This document shows, one piece after another, positions 31,510 to 38,716 of a DNA stretch of 38,716 bases. A program made the position numbers and the translations under genes. This DNA comes from Defluviicoccus sp. (lineage in GTDB: Bacteria > Pseudomonadota > Alphaproteobacteria > MPNO01): positions 1 through 38,716 of the forward strand of contig JAPPIT010000177.1 in assembly GCA_028820505.1 (NCBI GenBank). Direction: 5' to 3'. Under the pieces are notes generated by a model. It searched no databases. It was not told the DNA's origin and saw only the letters and a list, made by a program, of their open reading frames with translations. Every line of letters begins with the position of its first letter. Within the stretch, counting starts at the first letter, position 1.

Positions 31510-32315
31510 GGGGCGGCTTCCTCCGCGATGGCCGCGACGGCGTCGATGAACGCCTCGGTCTTTTCCTGGTGGGGCAGGTGGCCGCATTCCGGCACGATCC
31601 GGAGATGCGAGCCCGGGATCGACGCGGCATAGGCCTCGCCGTAGGCCGGCGGGAACACCCTGTCCTCGGCGCCCCAGAGAATCATCGTCGGGATCCGGAT
31701 CCGGTGCAGCCACTTCGGCAGATCCGGGTTGCAGAAGCGCGGGCTCCAGGCGAGCCGCGAGGTGGTGAAGTAGTTCTTGAGCGCGATGTCGGCCTCTTCC
31801 TCGCTCGGGTTCCGGGCGAGGCGGGCCTCGGCGAGCGACCGGTCATGGTAGACGTTGCGCACCCGGTCTTCCGGGCTCCACAGGAAGATGTCGCCCATCG
31901 GCACGCCGTCGACCGGGATTCCCGCCGCGCCCACCAGGGTGAGCGACCGCATCCTCCCGGTGGAGCGCACCGCGATCTCGCAGGCGAGCCAGCCGCCGAG
32001 CGAATTGCCGACGACATGCACGCCGTCGAGCCCGAGGGCCTCGAAGGCGTCGAGGTAGAAGTAGGCGAGGTCGGACATCGAATCGAGCCAGCCCGGGGTG
32101 TCGGACCGGCCGAAACCGGGGTGGCTCGGGACCGCGATCTCGAAGCGCTCGGCGAGGCGGTCCATATAGGGCGCCCAGTCGCTCGCCCCGCCCGCGCCGT
32201 GCAGGAAGAGGAGCCCCGGCCCCGACCCGCCGCGCAGGACCTCGATGGCGCAGCCGTCGACCTGGATCGTTTCGCGCGTGTGCTCGACCATGGCCGGATT
32301 GTTCGCAGGCGCCAT
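31506..32315 (-). CDS. Alpha/beta hydrolase
   Basis: A 269-residue alpha/beta-hydrolase-fold enzyme. The oxyanion-hole region is LLFLHGAGG (about 35-43). The nucleophile elbow is GNSLGG with Ser105. The acid is Asp218 (WGAEDRVFPP), and the base is His246 (PECGHLPHQEK). The sequence is close in style to meta-cleavage-product hydrolases, but ester or lactone hydrolysis is equally possible. It is first in a two-gene operon with the LLM oxidoreductase. It diverges from the toxin-antitoxin pair across about 100 bp. Confidence 0.9.
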   Translation of the reverse strand: MAPANNPAMVEHTRETIQVDGCAIEVLRGGSGPGLLFLHGAGGASDWAPYMDRLAERFEIAVPSHPGFGRSDTPGWLDSMSDLAYFYLDAFEALGLDGVHVVGNSLGGWLACEIAVRSTGRMRSLTLVGAAGIPVDGVPMGDIFLWSPEDRVRNVYHDRSLAEARLARNPSEEEADIALKNYFTTSRLAWSPRFCNPDLPKWLHRIRIPTMILWGAEDRVFPPAYGEAYAASIPGSHLRIVPECGHLPHQEKTEAFIDAVAAIAEEAAP

Positions 32316-32364
32316 GGGCGCGTCAACTCGGTCCGGTGACGTGCGGCAATCCGGACTGCAAACC

Positions 32365-32392
32365 TTGCGTTTTCTCCAAATACGATTATATA
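32365..32392 (+). promoter_or_regulatory. Candidate promoter of the toxin-antitoxin operon
   Basis: TTGCGT (32365-32370) and TTATAT (32387-32392) are separated by 16 bases and resemble -35 and -10 boxes. They lie in a markedly AT-rich patch just before the antitoxin start. TCTCCA (32373-32378) and TGGAGA (32405-32410) form an inverted repeat around the -10 region that could be an autoregulatory operator. Assigned by eye only. Confidence 0.35.
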
Positions 32393-32415
32393 TTTCTCTA
32401 AAGATGGAGAAACGA

Positions 32416-32853
32416 ATGGCTCTCAGTCCCGTCTACCCGGCGACGCGGTACGAAGTCCCGCCGCCGGTGGATCTATCCGACCGGGCCGAACGGGAGCGCC
32501 TCGGGGGCGCCGCCGCGCGCGCCTTCGTCAACATGATGGCGCGGTGGAAGATCCGCGACGCGGATGCGCGAGGGCTGCTGGGCGGCATGTCGAACGGCGC
32601 CTATTACGCCTTGAAGAAACAACCCGGCCGCATGCTCGACGAGGACAGGATTCGCCGGGTTTCCTATCTCGTCGGCATCTTCGGGGCACTGAACGCGCTC
32701 TACGGCGAGGAGCTCGCCGACCGATGGATGACGCTGCCGAACAGGAACCGGATATTCGGCGGGTTGACACCGGTCGCGTATCTGGTAGGCGGCGGCATGC
32801 CGGCTTTCGCGACGGTGCGGCGGCTCCTGGATGCGCGCCGGGGCGGGTATTGA
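32416..32853 (+). CDS. Xre/MbcA/ParS-type antitoxin (DUF2384)
   Basis: A 145-residue antitoxin. A helical N-terminal DNA-binding region (Xre-like, about 25-75: RAFVNMMARWKIRDADARGLL, SNGAYYALKK) precedes the C-terminal MbcA/ParS toxin-binding domain (about 95-143). In the latter, PNRNRIFGGLTPVAYLVGGG and FATVRRLLDARRG are characteristic. It neutralises the RES toxin encoded next and represses the operon. The ATG at 32416 is preferred because GGAG lies six bases upstream; an ATG at 32404 lacks a ribosome site. The stop overlaps the toxin start (TTGA). Confidence 0.9.
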   Translation: MALSPVYPATRYEVPPPVDLSDRAERERLGGAAARAFVNMMARWKIRDADARGLLGGMSNGAYYALKKQPGRMLDEDRIRRVSYLVGIFGALNALYGEELADRWMTLPNRNRIFGGLTPVAYLVGGGMPAFATVRRLLDARRGGY

Positions 32854-33539
32854 ACGTTCCCCCGGTTTCCCGTATTCGCAGGCTCGACACCCACCGCCTC
32901 ATCCCTTCCGCGTATGGCGAGGGTCCGGATGCCGCCTTCGCCGGGATCGCCGAGGACGACCGACACCTGTCCGCAATCGTCGAGCTCGACCGCGCGACCG
33001 ACGAACGCGCGTCGGCCGAACAGGACCGGCTGCCCGGGATCGGCATCGACGAGCTGGTCTTCGGGGTCCCCTGCGCCCGGATCGTGAACGCGGCGTTCTG
33101 CCACGCCCACCCGCTCGGCAGCCGATTCAACGGGCCGGAGCGCGGCGCCTGGTACGCCGGTTTCGAGCTGGAGACCGCGCAAGCCGAAATCGCCTGGCAC
33201 AAGACGATCGAGCTTCTGGAGGTCGACTGGCTGGAAGAGAGCCTCCTCCACGACGACTACCTCGCCGACTTCGGCGGCGCCTATCACGACATCCGGGGAG
33301 ACCCGGCATACGGATCGTGCCTCGATCCCGGCAGCTATGTGGACTCGCAGGCGCTTGCCGAGGCACTCCTCGAACGGGGCTCGTCCGGGATCGTCTATCC
33401 GAGCGTGCGGCGAGAAGGCGGCACCTGCCTCGCCTGTTTCCGGCCGGCGTTGGTCGGCAACGTGCGCCGGGGTGCGCGTTACCGATTCACTTGGGCGGGC
33501 TCGCCCCGGCCCGAAATCGCGCTGGAAGACCGCTCCTGA
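32850..33539 (+). CDS. RES domain toxin (NAD+-targeting family)
   Basis: A 229-residue RES-domain protein. The family is named for conserved Arg, Glu and Ser. Here the candidates are the Arg-rich N-terminus RIRRLDTHRLIPSAYG, the Glu in WYAGFELETAQAEIAWHK and the Ser in SSGIVYPSVRREGG. Characterised RES toxins deplete NAD+ or ADP-ribosylate phosphoribosyl pyrophosphate synthetase. I choose the TTG start at 32850, which overlaps the antitoxin TGA, because it gives the normal family length. No ATG precedes the conserved RIRRL region closely. The poor start codon fits low toxin output relative to antitoxin. Confidence 0.88.
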   Translation: MNVPPVSRIRRLDTHRLIPSAYGEGPDAAFAGIAEDDRHLSAIVELDRATDERASAEQDRLPGIGIDELVFGVPCARIVNAAFCHAHPLGSRFNGPERGAWYAGFELETAQAEIAWHKTIELLEVDWLEESLLHDDYLADFGGAYHDIRGDPAYGSCLDPGSYVDSQALAEALLERGSSGIVYPSVRREGGTCLACFRPALVGNVRRGARYRFTWAGSPRPEIALEDRS

Positions 33540-33643
33540 CCGGTGAGTTCATGTCGCGCGGTCGCCGCACCGGCGATTCCAATCGCGGGCCGATCGCCCT
33601 ACTATTCCGGGTGCGGCGCGTGCGAAGCGCCAGGGAGGATGCG

Positions 33644-34225
33644 ATGAAGACGATCGAGATCACACCGGACGAGATGGAGAGCCGGATTTCGCGTTACGGC
33701 GCGCTGAAGCCGCTGCCGATCCAGCAGGACCCGGAGATTCCGCAGGAGGCGGCCGACGTCGTCTACGCGCGCAAGCTGCTCTCCGTCATCGGCCTCGGCG
33801 GCGACGTGGATACGCCGATCAACACCGGCGCGCCCATCGTGGACGCCGCCGGGATGACCATGACCATCGCCGTTTGCCCGCCGGGGCAGGGACCCTCGCT
33901 CCATGCCCACCTCCAGACCTACGAGACCTTCACCGTGCTCAAGGGCCGTTTCGAGGTGACCTGGAACGACGACGGCGGCGGGCGGGTCGAGCTGGAGGCG
34001 TTCGACACCATCTCGGTTCCGCCCCGGGTCAACCGCGCGTTCCGCAATATCGGGGAGGATGAGGGCGTCCTGCAGGTGCTGATCACCGGCGGCGTGCACG
34101 ACATGACCGACATCGACCTGGCGCCGTCCAGCGCGGTCAAGCTCGACGCCATCAAGCCGGGCGTGAGGGAGAAGTTCGAGGCGAAGGGCCTGACCTTCAC
34201 CGCAAGCAGGGAAGAGGCCGCCTAA
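33644..34225 (+). CDS. Cupin-domain protein
   Basis: A 193-residue protein with one cupin barrel (about residues 65-150). Motif 1 is GQGPSLHAHLQTYETFTVLKG, with His, His and Glu in the metal-ligand positions. Motif 2 is DTISVPPRVNRAFRNIGEDE, lacking the usual final His (Asn in VNRAF). The N-terminal 60 residues are extended and the C-terminal tail is charged. Function could be a dioxygenase, isomerase or binding protein. The start follows AGGGAGGA. It is a single gene between the toxin-antitoxin pair and a convergent membrane protein (stops overlap by four bases). Confidence 0.85.
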   Translation: MKTIEITPDEMESRISRYGALKPLPIQQDPEIPQEAADVVYARKLLSVIGLGGDVDTPINTGAPIVDAAGMTMTIAVCPPGQGPSLHAHLQTYETFTVLKGRFEVTWNDDGGGRVELEAFDTISVPPRVNRAFRNIGEDEGVLQVLITGGVHDMTDIDLAPSSAVKLDAIKPGVREKFEAKGLTFTASREEAA

Positions 34226-35127
34226 GCCGCGCCGGACGTTGCCGCCTCGGCGAAGAACAGCCAACGCTCGATGACGACGCCGGCCGAGCCCGACAACGCC
34301 GCGGCGACGGCGGCGAGCGCGGCGGGCCACTGCGATCCTTCCGTCGCCGCCATGGTCAGCACCAGCGGCAGGACGAACAGGAGGACGAAGGCGTAGCGCC
34401 GGAGCCTGACCGCGCTCTCCCGGGCGATGGGATCGCCCGTCTCCGCGATCCCGGTTTCGAGTGTCGGGACCGCCCGGACGGCGTCGATGAACCGCCAGTA
34501 CCGGCGCTTCAGGTAAAACGAGAGAAACAGCGCAACCACGACGATCAGAGAGCTGTCCGGGCTGGCGTGGCCGAACAGCGTGAGCAGCGCATGAAGCCAC
34601 AGCGCGCCCGTATATAGGGCAAGCGCGAGAAGAAGCGGCACCACCCAGCGGTTGGACCACGCGTGCACCGTCTCCAGCGTGGCGTAGATCATGGCCGTGG
34701 CGTAGACCGCGAACCCCGCCAGGAGCGCGGCGGCGAGGGCGAACGCGCGCCAGATGCCGCCGACCTCCCCGTAGCCCGCCCAGCCAATGGCGAACAGCCC
34801 CGCCGGGACGCAGGCCCCGGTCGCCAGAACGGCCGCGCGAGAATGCCAACTCGACCGCCAGCGGGAAAGCGTGTGCAGGAAGCGTTGGGGGCGGTCAGGG
34901 TCGCAGGCCGAGGATACGAGCCCGACGCCCATCGCGCCCAACGCGGTCCCCAATGCCGCCAGCCCGAACCAGCGGTCGGAGGGGATCGTCTCCCCGCTCG
35001 CGAAGACGCCGACGAGAGCCAGCAGGCCGCAGCCCATGCCGGACGCGGCGGTGAACAGGATCGCCGGCCAGGCAGGGCGCACGGGGCCGGCCTGACCCGG
35101 GAGCGCCGCGTCCGCGCGGCCCGGCAC
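34222..35127 (-). CDS. DmsC/YnfH-like molybdoenzyme membrane anchor (orphan)
   Basis: A 301-residue integral membrane protein with seven or eight hydrophobic helices. The pattern matches the DMSO-reductase anchor family (PF04976): an N-terminal helix with GMGCGLLALVGVF, then SSACDPDRPQRFLHTLSRWR, then SWHSRAAVL, and later RYWRFIDAV. DmsC anchors the DmsAB catalytic dimer and passes quinol electrons. No DmsA or DmsB homologue is in the window. It starts with GTG (35125-35127), one base after the stop of the dienelactone hydrolase, so they are co-transcribed. An orphan role or assembly with a distant molybdoenzyme is possible. Confidence 0.82.
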   Translation of the reverse strand: MPGRADAALPGQAGPVRPAWPAILFTAASGMGCGLLALVGVFASGETIPSDRWFGLAALGTALGAMGVGLVSSACDPDRPQRFLHTLSRWRSSWHSRAAVLATGACVPAGLFAIGWAGYGEVGGIWRAFALAAALLAGFAVYATAMIYATLETVHAWSNRWVVPLLLALALYTGALWLHALLTLFGHASPDSSLIVVVALFLSFYLKRRYWRFIDAVRAVPTLETGIAETGDPIARESAVRLRRYAFVLLFVLPLVLTMAATEGSQWPAALAAVAAALSGSAGVVIERWLFFAEAATSGAA

Positions 35128-35128
35128 C

Positions 35129-36007
35129 TCAGGCGAGGGCGGTCTTGAACAGCGCCAGCATCCGGCTCCAGGCCCGCTCCGCCTGCGCCTCGTGGTAGAC
35201 GGCGGAATCCGGCGGGCACCAGCCGTGCAGGGTCCCGGCGTAGACCTCGATCTCGGCGGGCAGCTTGGCGGTGTCGAAAGCCTGCCGCAGCGCGGTCTTG
35301 GCGTTCGGCTCCTTCTTGTCGTCGTTCTCCGCGATCGCGAACAGGTAATGCGCGCGGATCTTCGGGACCAGAAGGTGGGGGCTGCTGGGCCGGTCGGTTA
35401 CCAGCCTGCCGCCGTGGAACGACGCGCCGGCGCCGATCCGGTCGGGGAACGCCGCCGCCGTCCGCATGGTCATCGACCCGCCCATGCAATAGCCCGTGGT
35501 CCCCATCTTGCGGTCCTTGGCCACCGATTTCTGGGCGTCGAGGAAGCCGACGAAGGCCCTGGCGTCGGTCACGGTGACCTCGGGGGTCAGCGAGCGCATG
35601 AGGGGGAAGACCTTCTTGCGCGTCGCCTCGTCCCGGAACGTGGCGCCCGCCGGCAGGATCGGCGCCTTCTCCTTGCGGTAATAGGGGTTGACGACCAGCA
35701 CCGAATAGCCCGATTCGGCCAGGCGCCGGCCCATCGCCTCGAAGGCGGGCCTGAGGCCGAGCGCGTCGGGCCAGATCAGCACGCCCGGATGGGCGCCGCT
35801 CGCGGGATGGACGAAATGGCAGTCCGCGGTCCCGTCGGGTGTCGCTATCCCGACGTTGCGGGCCGTCACATCGACGGCGGACGCGCTGCGCGGCAACAGC
35901 ATCGCCACGCCCGTCCCGACGGACAGCGCTCCGAACCCGCGCCGGGTGAGGTTTCCGGATTCGCGCAGGGATTTCTCCTCGTCGCGAGCGGTGGTTTCGT
36001 CGCACAT
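35129..36007 (-). CDS. Tat-exported dienelactone hydrolase family protein
   Basis: A 292-residue protein. A twin-arginine signal is present: LTRRGFGALSVGTGVAMLL (about residues 20-38) with a likely cleavage after SASA. The mature part is a dienelactone-hydrolase-type alpha/beta hydrolase. Its nucleophile is Cys174 in TGYCMGG, with an Asp near 229-230 (AENDD) and His261 (GTLHGW). DLH enzymes open lactones in chloro-aromatic pathways; periplasmic members often have broader esterase roles. The start ATG at 36007 follows GGAGG. The gene shares its operon with the DmsC-like anchor and diverges from the metallophosphoesterase. Confidence 0.9.
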   Translation of the reverse strand: MCDETTARDEEKSLRESGNLTRRGFGALSVGTGVAMLLPRSASAVDVTARNVGIATPDGTADCHFVHPASGAHPGVLIWPDALGLRPAFEAMGRRLAESGYSVLVVNPYYRKEKAPILPAGATFRDEATRKKVFPLMRSLTPEVTVTDARAFVGFLDAQKSVAKDRKMGTTGYCMGGSMTMRTAAAFPDRIGAGASFHGGRLVTDRPSSPHLLVPKIRAHYLFAIAENDDKKEPNAKTALRQAFDTAKLPAEIEVYAGTLHGWCPPDSAVYHEAQAERAWSRMLALFKTALA

Positions 36008-36070
36008 GTCTGCCTCCGATGTCTCTCCGGTTTGGGGTGGAGCATAGCACCGTGGTAGTTTCCCGCGCCC

Positions 36071-36892
36071 ATGATCTTCGCCCAAATCTCCGACATTCAC
36101 CTGCGGCCCGAGGGCGATCTCGCCCACGACGTGGCCGATACCGCGGGCGGCCTCGACAGCGCCGTCAGACGCCTGGAGGCGCTCGACCCTCCGGCCGACG
36201 CGGTGTGCATCACCGGGGACCTCGTCGACGTCCCGGACGCCGGCGCCTATTCCCAACTCCGGAGCCTGCTCGATCCTCTGCGGTCGCCCGTCTACCTGAT
36301 CCCCGGCAACCGCGACGACCGCACAAATTTGCGCGCCGCTTTCGCAGACGCGGGCTACTTCCCGGAGAACGGCTCGTTCCTCCACTACGCCGTCGAGGAT
36401 TTTCCCGTGCGCTTCCTGGCGCTCGATACGCTGAAGGAGGGCGCCAAGACCGGCGAGCTGTGCGAGGAACGCCTGTCGTGGCTCGCGGACCGGCTGGCGG
36501 AGGCGCCGGACCGCCCGACCGCGATCCTCATGCACCACCCGCCCTTCAAGACCGGCGTCCCCTTCATGGACGGACAGGAATTCGAGGGTGCGGACGCCTT
36601 CGCCCGGATCGTGGGCGCATACCGGAACGTCGAACGGGTGTTGTGCGGGCATTTGCACCGGTCGATCCAGCGCCGGTTCGCCGGCACTCTGGCCTGCGTG
36701 GCGCCGTCGACGGCCTTCCACATGCCGCTCGACCTGCGCGCCGCCGCCGATCTCAACCTCGTGCTCGAACCCGCCGCGGGTTTTCTGCACGTCTGGAGCC
36801 CCGGCGTCGGCATGGTGACGCACACCCTGCCCCTGGTCGAGCACCCGGGACCCTACCCGTTCCGCCGCCGCCCGGCGCCGGCCCGGCCTTGA
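36071..36892 (+). CDS. Metallophosphoesterase (CpdA/class III phosphodiesterase-like)
   Basis: A 273-residue calcineurin-like phosphodiesterase. The two-metal motifs are Asp8 and His10 (SDIH), Asp50 (ITGDLVD), Asn80 (PGNRDD), His155/156 (LMHHPPF) and His194 with His196 (CGHLHRS). The class normally has GNHD; here Arg81 replaces the His that assists catalysis. Rate or substrate may therefore differ, or this may be a subfamily trait. Homologues cleave cyclic nucleotides or phosphodiesters. It is monocistronic, about 63 bp from the divergent DLH gene. The ATG is directly at the conserved first strand. Confidence 0.9.
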   Translation: MIFAQISDIHLRPEGDLAHDVADTAGGLDSAVRRLEALDPPADAVCITGDLVDVPDAGAYSQLRSLLDPLRSPVYLIPGNRDDRTNLRAAFADAGYFPENGSFLHYAVEDFPVRFLALDTLKEGAKTGELCEERLSWLADRLAEAPDRPTAILMHHPPFKTGVPFMDGQEFEGADAFARIVGAYRNVERVLCGHLHRSIQRRFAGTLACVAPSTAFHMPLDLRAAADLNLVLEPAAGFLHVWSPGVGMVTHTLPLVEHPGPYPFRRRPAPARP

Positions 36893-36989
36893 CAACCCAT
36901 GCTGAGGGAAGATGGTAGCCCTGCCGGGGACCGGGCGTTACCGTCGCTCCCGGCGCTGACCGCAACGGGCTGACATCGGGGGCAATCGC

Positions 36990-37775
36990 GTGTTGACCAG
37001 CAATCCCTTCGCCGCGCTCTCGGCGTCCGTATCGCCCGCCCTCATGCAGACCTATGTCGTCGTAATGATCGTGCTGGTCGTGGCCGGCACTCTGTTCGAC
37101 GTCTGGCACAAGGGGAGCGCCACCTATTTCTTCGCCGCCTGGCGGAAGTCGAGGGACAAGGGCGCGCGGCAGGTCGGCGGCGGGACAATGACCGGGATCG
37201 CGATCCAGACCGCGCTGTCGGAGGGGCTGACGTCGGCCGAATTCGGTCCCGGGCGCCGCCGGATCGCCCACCTGCTGACGATGTACGGATTCCTGGCCTA
37301 CGTCGTCACCACCGTCATCATGGTGTTCTGGTACCCGACGCCGGCAACGGCGACCCCCGCGATCCTGCCGCTCCTGTGGGTCATCGGCGCCTTGCTGGTC
37401 TGTGCCGGCGGCTACTGGTTCTGGTTTTTCATCCGGGTCGACGTGTCGGCGGAGGGTCATACGCCGTTCCGGGTGATACGCGCCGACCTGTTCGTCCTCT
37501 CTCTTCTCGCCAGCACGACGCTGGCACTGATCTGGGCGGGCCTGCAGGCGGCGGAGAGCTCGTGGACGACCGTGTTCCTGGGGCTTTACGTAATCGCGAC
37601 GACGGTGCTGTTCGGATCGGTCCCGTGGTCCAAGTTCTCACACATGTTCTTCAAGCCGGCGGCCGCGTTCGAGAAGCGGGTATCCGAGGCGACCGGTTCG
37701 CGGAGCAACCTGCCGGCTCCCGCGGACAAGCCCGAGACGTTCGGCACCGCCCGCGAACGTCCGAGCCACTACTGA
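36990..37775 (+). CDS. aprM: AprM, membrane anchor of adenylylsulfate reductase
   Basis: A 261-residue protein with about five or six hydrophobic helices. The first (about 17-40) reads LMQTYVVVMIVLVVAGTLFD. Others lie at about 92-115, 122-152 and 165-215. The C-terminal 45 residues are soluble. It resembles nitrate-reductase-gamma-like anchors, and the aprM-aprB-aprA order identifies it. AprM links APS reductase to the quinone pool in organisms that run the enzyme oxidatively, turning sulfite into adenylylsulfate. The GTG start at 36990 follows a GGGGG sequence; a TTG three bases on is possible. Followed 43 bases later by aprB. Confidence 0.85.
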   Translation: MLTSNPFAALSASVSPALMQTYVVVMIVLVVAGTLFDVWHKGSATYFFAAWRKSRDKGARQVGGGTMTGIAIQTALSEGLTSAEFGPGRRRIAHLLTMYGFLAYVVTTVIMVFWYPTPATATPAILPLLWVIGALLVCAGGYWFWFFIRVDVSAEGHTPFRVIRADLFVLSLLASTTLALIWAGLQAAESSWTTVFLGLYVIATTVLFGSVPWSKFSHMFFKPAAAFEKRVSEATGSRSNLPAPADKPETFGTARERPSHY

Positions 37776-37818
37776 TCGGCCCGTCGTCGGTCTTCGCCAG
37801 AGGAGTCAACCGAACCCC

Positions 37819-38280
37819 ATGCCGACATTCGTCTACATGACCCGGTGCGACGGCTGCGGATACTGCGTCGACATCTGCCCGTCCGACATCATGCACATCG
37901 ATAGCACCTACCGGCGGGCCTACAACATCGAGCCCAACATGTGCTGGGAGTGCTATTCCTGCGTGAAGGCGTGCCCGCAGAACGCGATCGATGCCCGCGG
38001 CTACGCCGACTTCGCTCCCCTGGGTCACAGCGTCCGGGCGCTGAGGGAGGAGGCGAAGGGTACCATTTCCTGGAAGATCAAGTTCCGGAACGGCGAGGAA
38101 AAGGACTTCGTTTCCCCGATCCGCACCACGCCCTGGGGGTCGATCAAGGCGCCCGCCGACTACGAGGCGCCCAGCGCGGAAGCGATGAAGTCCCAGGAGC
38201 TCGCGCACGAGCCGGACGCGCTCAATATCGAGGCGCTGCCCGGTCTGACGCCGGACCGGTTCAAGCAGGGAGTCGTCTAG
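37819..38280 (+). CDS. aprB: Adenylylsulfate reductase beta subunit (AprB)
   Basis: A 153-residue iron-sulfur subunit. It has two [4Fe-4S] clusters with ligands Cys10, 13, 16 and 20 (CDGCGYCVDIC) and Cys42, 45, 48 and 52 (CWECYSCVKAC). The Trp between Cys42 and Cys45 (Trp43) is the residue known to help electron transfer to the FAD in the alpha subunit. The long C-terminal extension wraps the alpha subunit in known structures. It moves electrons between AprA and the membrane partner. The ATG is preceded by AGGAG a little far upstream (37801). Its TAG overlaps the aprA start. Confidence 0.95.
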   Translation: MPTFVYMTRCDGCGYCVDICPSDIMHIDSTYRRAYNIEPNMCWECYSCVKACPQNAIDARGYADFAPLGHSVRALREEAKGTISWKIKFRNGEEKDFVSPIRTTPWGSIKAPADYEAPSAEAMKSQELAHEPDALNIEALPGLTPDRFKQGVV

Positions 38281-38716
38281 TGAACTTGTTCTCCCGCCGC
38301 AAAACGGTCTTCGTGGACGCGGACGTGCTGGTCGTCGGCGGCGGCATGGCCGGCTGCGGGGCGACCTACGAAGCCGGCTACTGGGGGCGCGACCTGAAGG
38401 TGGTCTGCGTCGAGAAGGCGAACATCGAGCGCAGCGGCGCGGTGGCCCAGGGCCTCTACGCGATCAACTGCTACATGGGCATGCAGTGGGACGAGAACCA
38501 GCCCGAGGACCATGTCCGTTATTGCCGCAACGACCTGATGGGGCTGGTGCGGGAGGATCTCGGCTACGACATCGCCCGCCACGTCGATTCGACGGTGCAC
38601 AAGTTCGAGGAGTGGGGCCTTCCGATCATGAAGGACCCCGAGACCGGGCGCTACCAGCGCGAAGGCAAGTGGCAGATCATGATCCACGGCGAGAGCTACA
38701 AGCCGATCGTCGCGGA
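38280..38716 (+). CDS. aprA: Adenylylsulfate reductase alpha subunit (AprA), 5' part
   Basis: The first 145 codons of the flavoprotein subunit; the gene runs off the window. The GTG start (38280-38282) overlaps the aprB stop as TAGTG and follows AGGGAG. The FAD-binding motif is VVGGGMAGCG (about residues 18-27), followed by VEKANIERSGAVAQGLYAIN, a conserved AprA segment around the isoalloxazine ring. The enzyme interconverts adenylylsulfate and sulfite plus AMP. With aprM present and no dsrAB in view, an oxidative sulfite-disposal role is likely but inferred. Confidence 0.95.
   Translation, partial: MNLFSRRKTVFVDADVLVVGGGMAGCGATYEAGYWGRDLKVVCVEKANIERSGAVAQGLYAINCYMGMQWDENQPEDHVRYCRNDLMGLVREDLGYDIARHVDSTVHKFEEWGLPIMKDPETGRYQREGKWQIMIHGESYKPIVA

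Noticed and set aside
32404-32853. Earlier ATG (32404) for the antitoxin
   Set aside because: No ribosome-binding site upstream; the ATG at 32416 has GGAG at good spacing.
35129-36895. 588-codon version of the dienelactone hydrolase
   Set aside because: The extra N-terminal 296 codons are the antisense of the metallophosphoesterase; the Tat signal and GGAGG place the start at 36007.
1-38716. tRNA or rRNA genes, including a tRNA attachment site near the integrases
   Set aside because: No cloverleaf-like or conserved rRNA sequence was recognised by eye; the integrase-proximal end (7541-7666) shows only an inverted repeat.

Overview
The window is G+C-rich (about two thirds by eye) and densely coding. 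It carries an aprM-aprB-aprA type sulfur locus, UbiD, Rieske, MmgE/PrpD and LLM family genes, and palindromic repeats built on GGACTTGTTCC. Together these suggest an alphaproteobacterium, perhaps a marine or host-associated Rhodospirillales-like lineage. That placement is inference; no rRNA or tRNA gene was recognised.

Region 1 (1-7600) looks like a decaying mobile or defence island. It holds the end of an unknown gene overlapping a GIY-YIG nuclease (35-1228), a broken serine recombinase (about 1289-1494), a small cold-shock protein (1827-2036), a broken 2-oxoglutarate/Fe(II) oxygenase (about 2143-2510), a 666-residue protein with a PD-(D/E)XK-like nuclease motif (2903-4903), and two translationally coupled tyrosine recombinases (5238-7540).

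Region 2 (7667-25412) is a catabolic district. A cyclase-cupin-SDR operon sits opposite an IclR regulator, with a perfect palindrome between them. After an NfeD/SPFH membrane pair come a UbiD decarboxylase plus acyl-CoA ligase operon, a Rieske oxygenase, an HpaB-type flavin monooxygenase, an MmgE/PrpD protein, a two-domain VOC protein with a SnoaL-like partner, and a second UbiD with a GMC oxidoreductase. The family mix points to oxidation, (de)carboxylation, CoA activation and ring opening of an aromatic or cyclic acid. The substrate cannot be read from the sequence.

Region 3 (25543-29239) has a secreted or anchored SNase-like nuclease in an AT-richer patch. A tight four-gene operon follows: a MetE-C-like protein and a three-subunit nitrile hydratase / thiocyanate hydrolase-type metalloenzyme whose beta subunit is split in two.

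Region 4 (29240-38716) holds an EamA exporter, an alpha/beta hydrolase coupled to an LLM flavin oxidoreductase, a Xre/MbcA/ParS-RES toxin-antitoxin pair, a cupin, a Tat-exported dienelactone hydrolase followed by an orphan DmsC-like anchor, a metallophosphoesterase, and aprM-aprB-aprA (aprA cut by the window end).

Repeats are a notable part of the window. An inverted REP pair at 21807-22212 has been split by a 279-bp MITE-like insertion with terminal inverted repeats and an 11-bp target duplication. A second REPIN-like element lies at 30208-30297. A third repeat supplies the last codons of the MmgE/PrpD gene.
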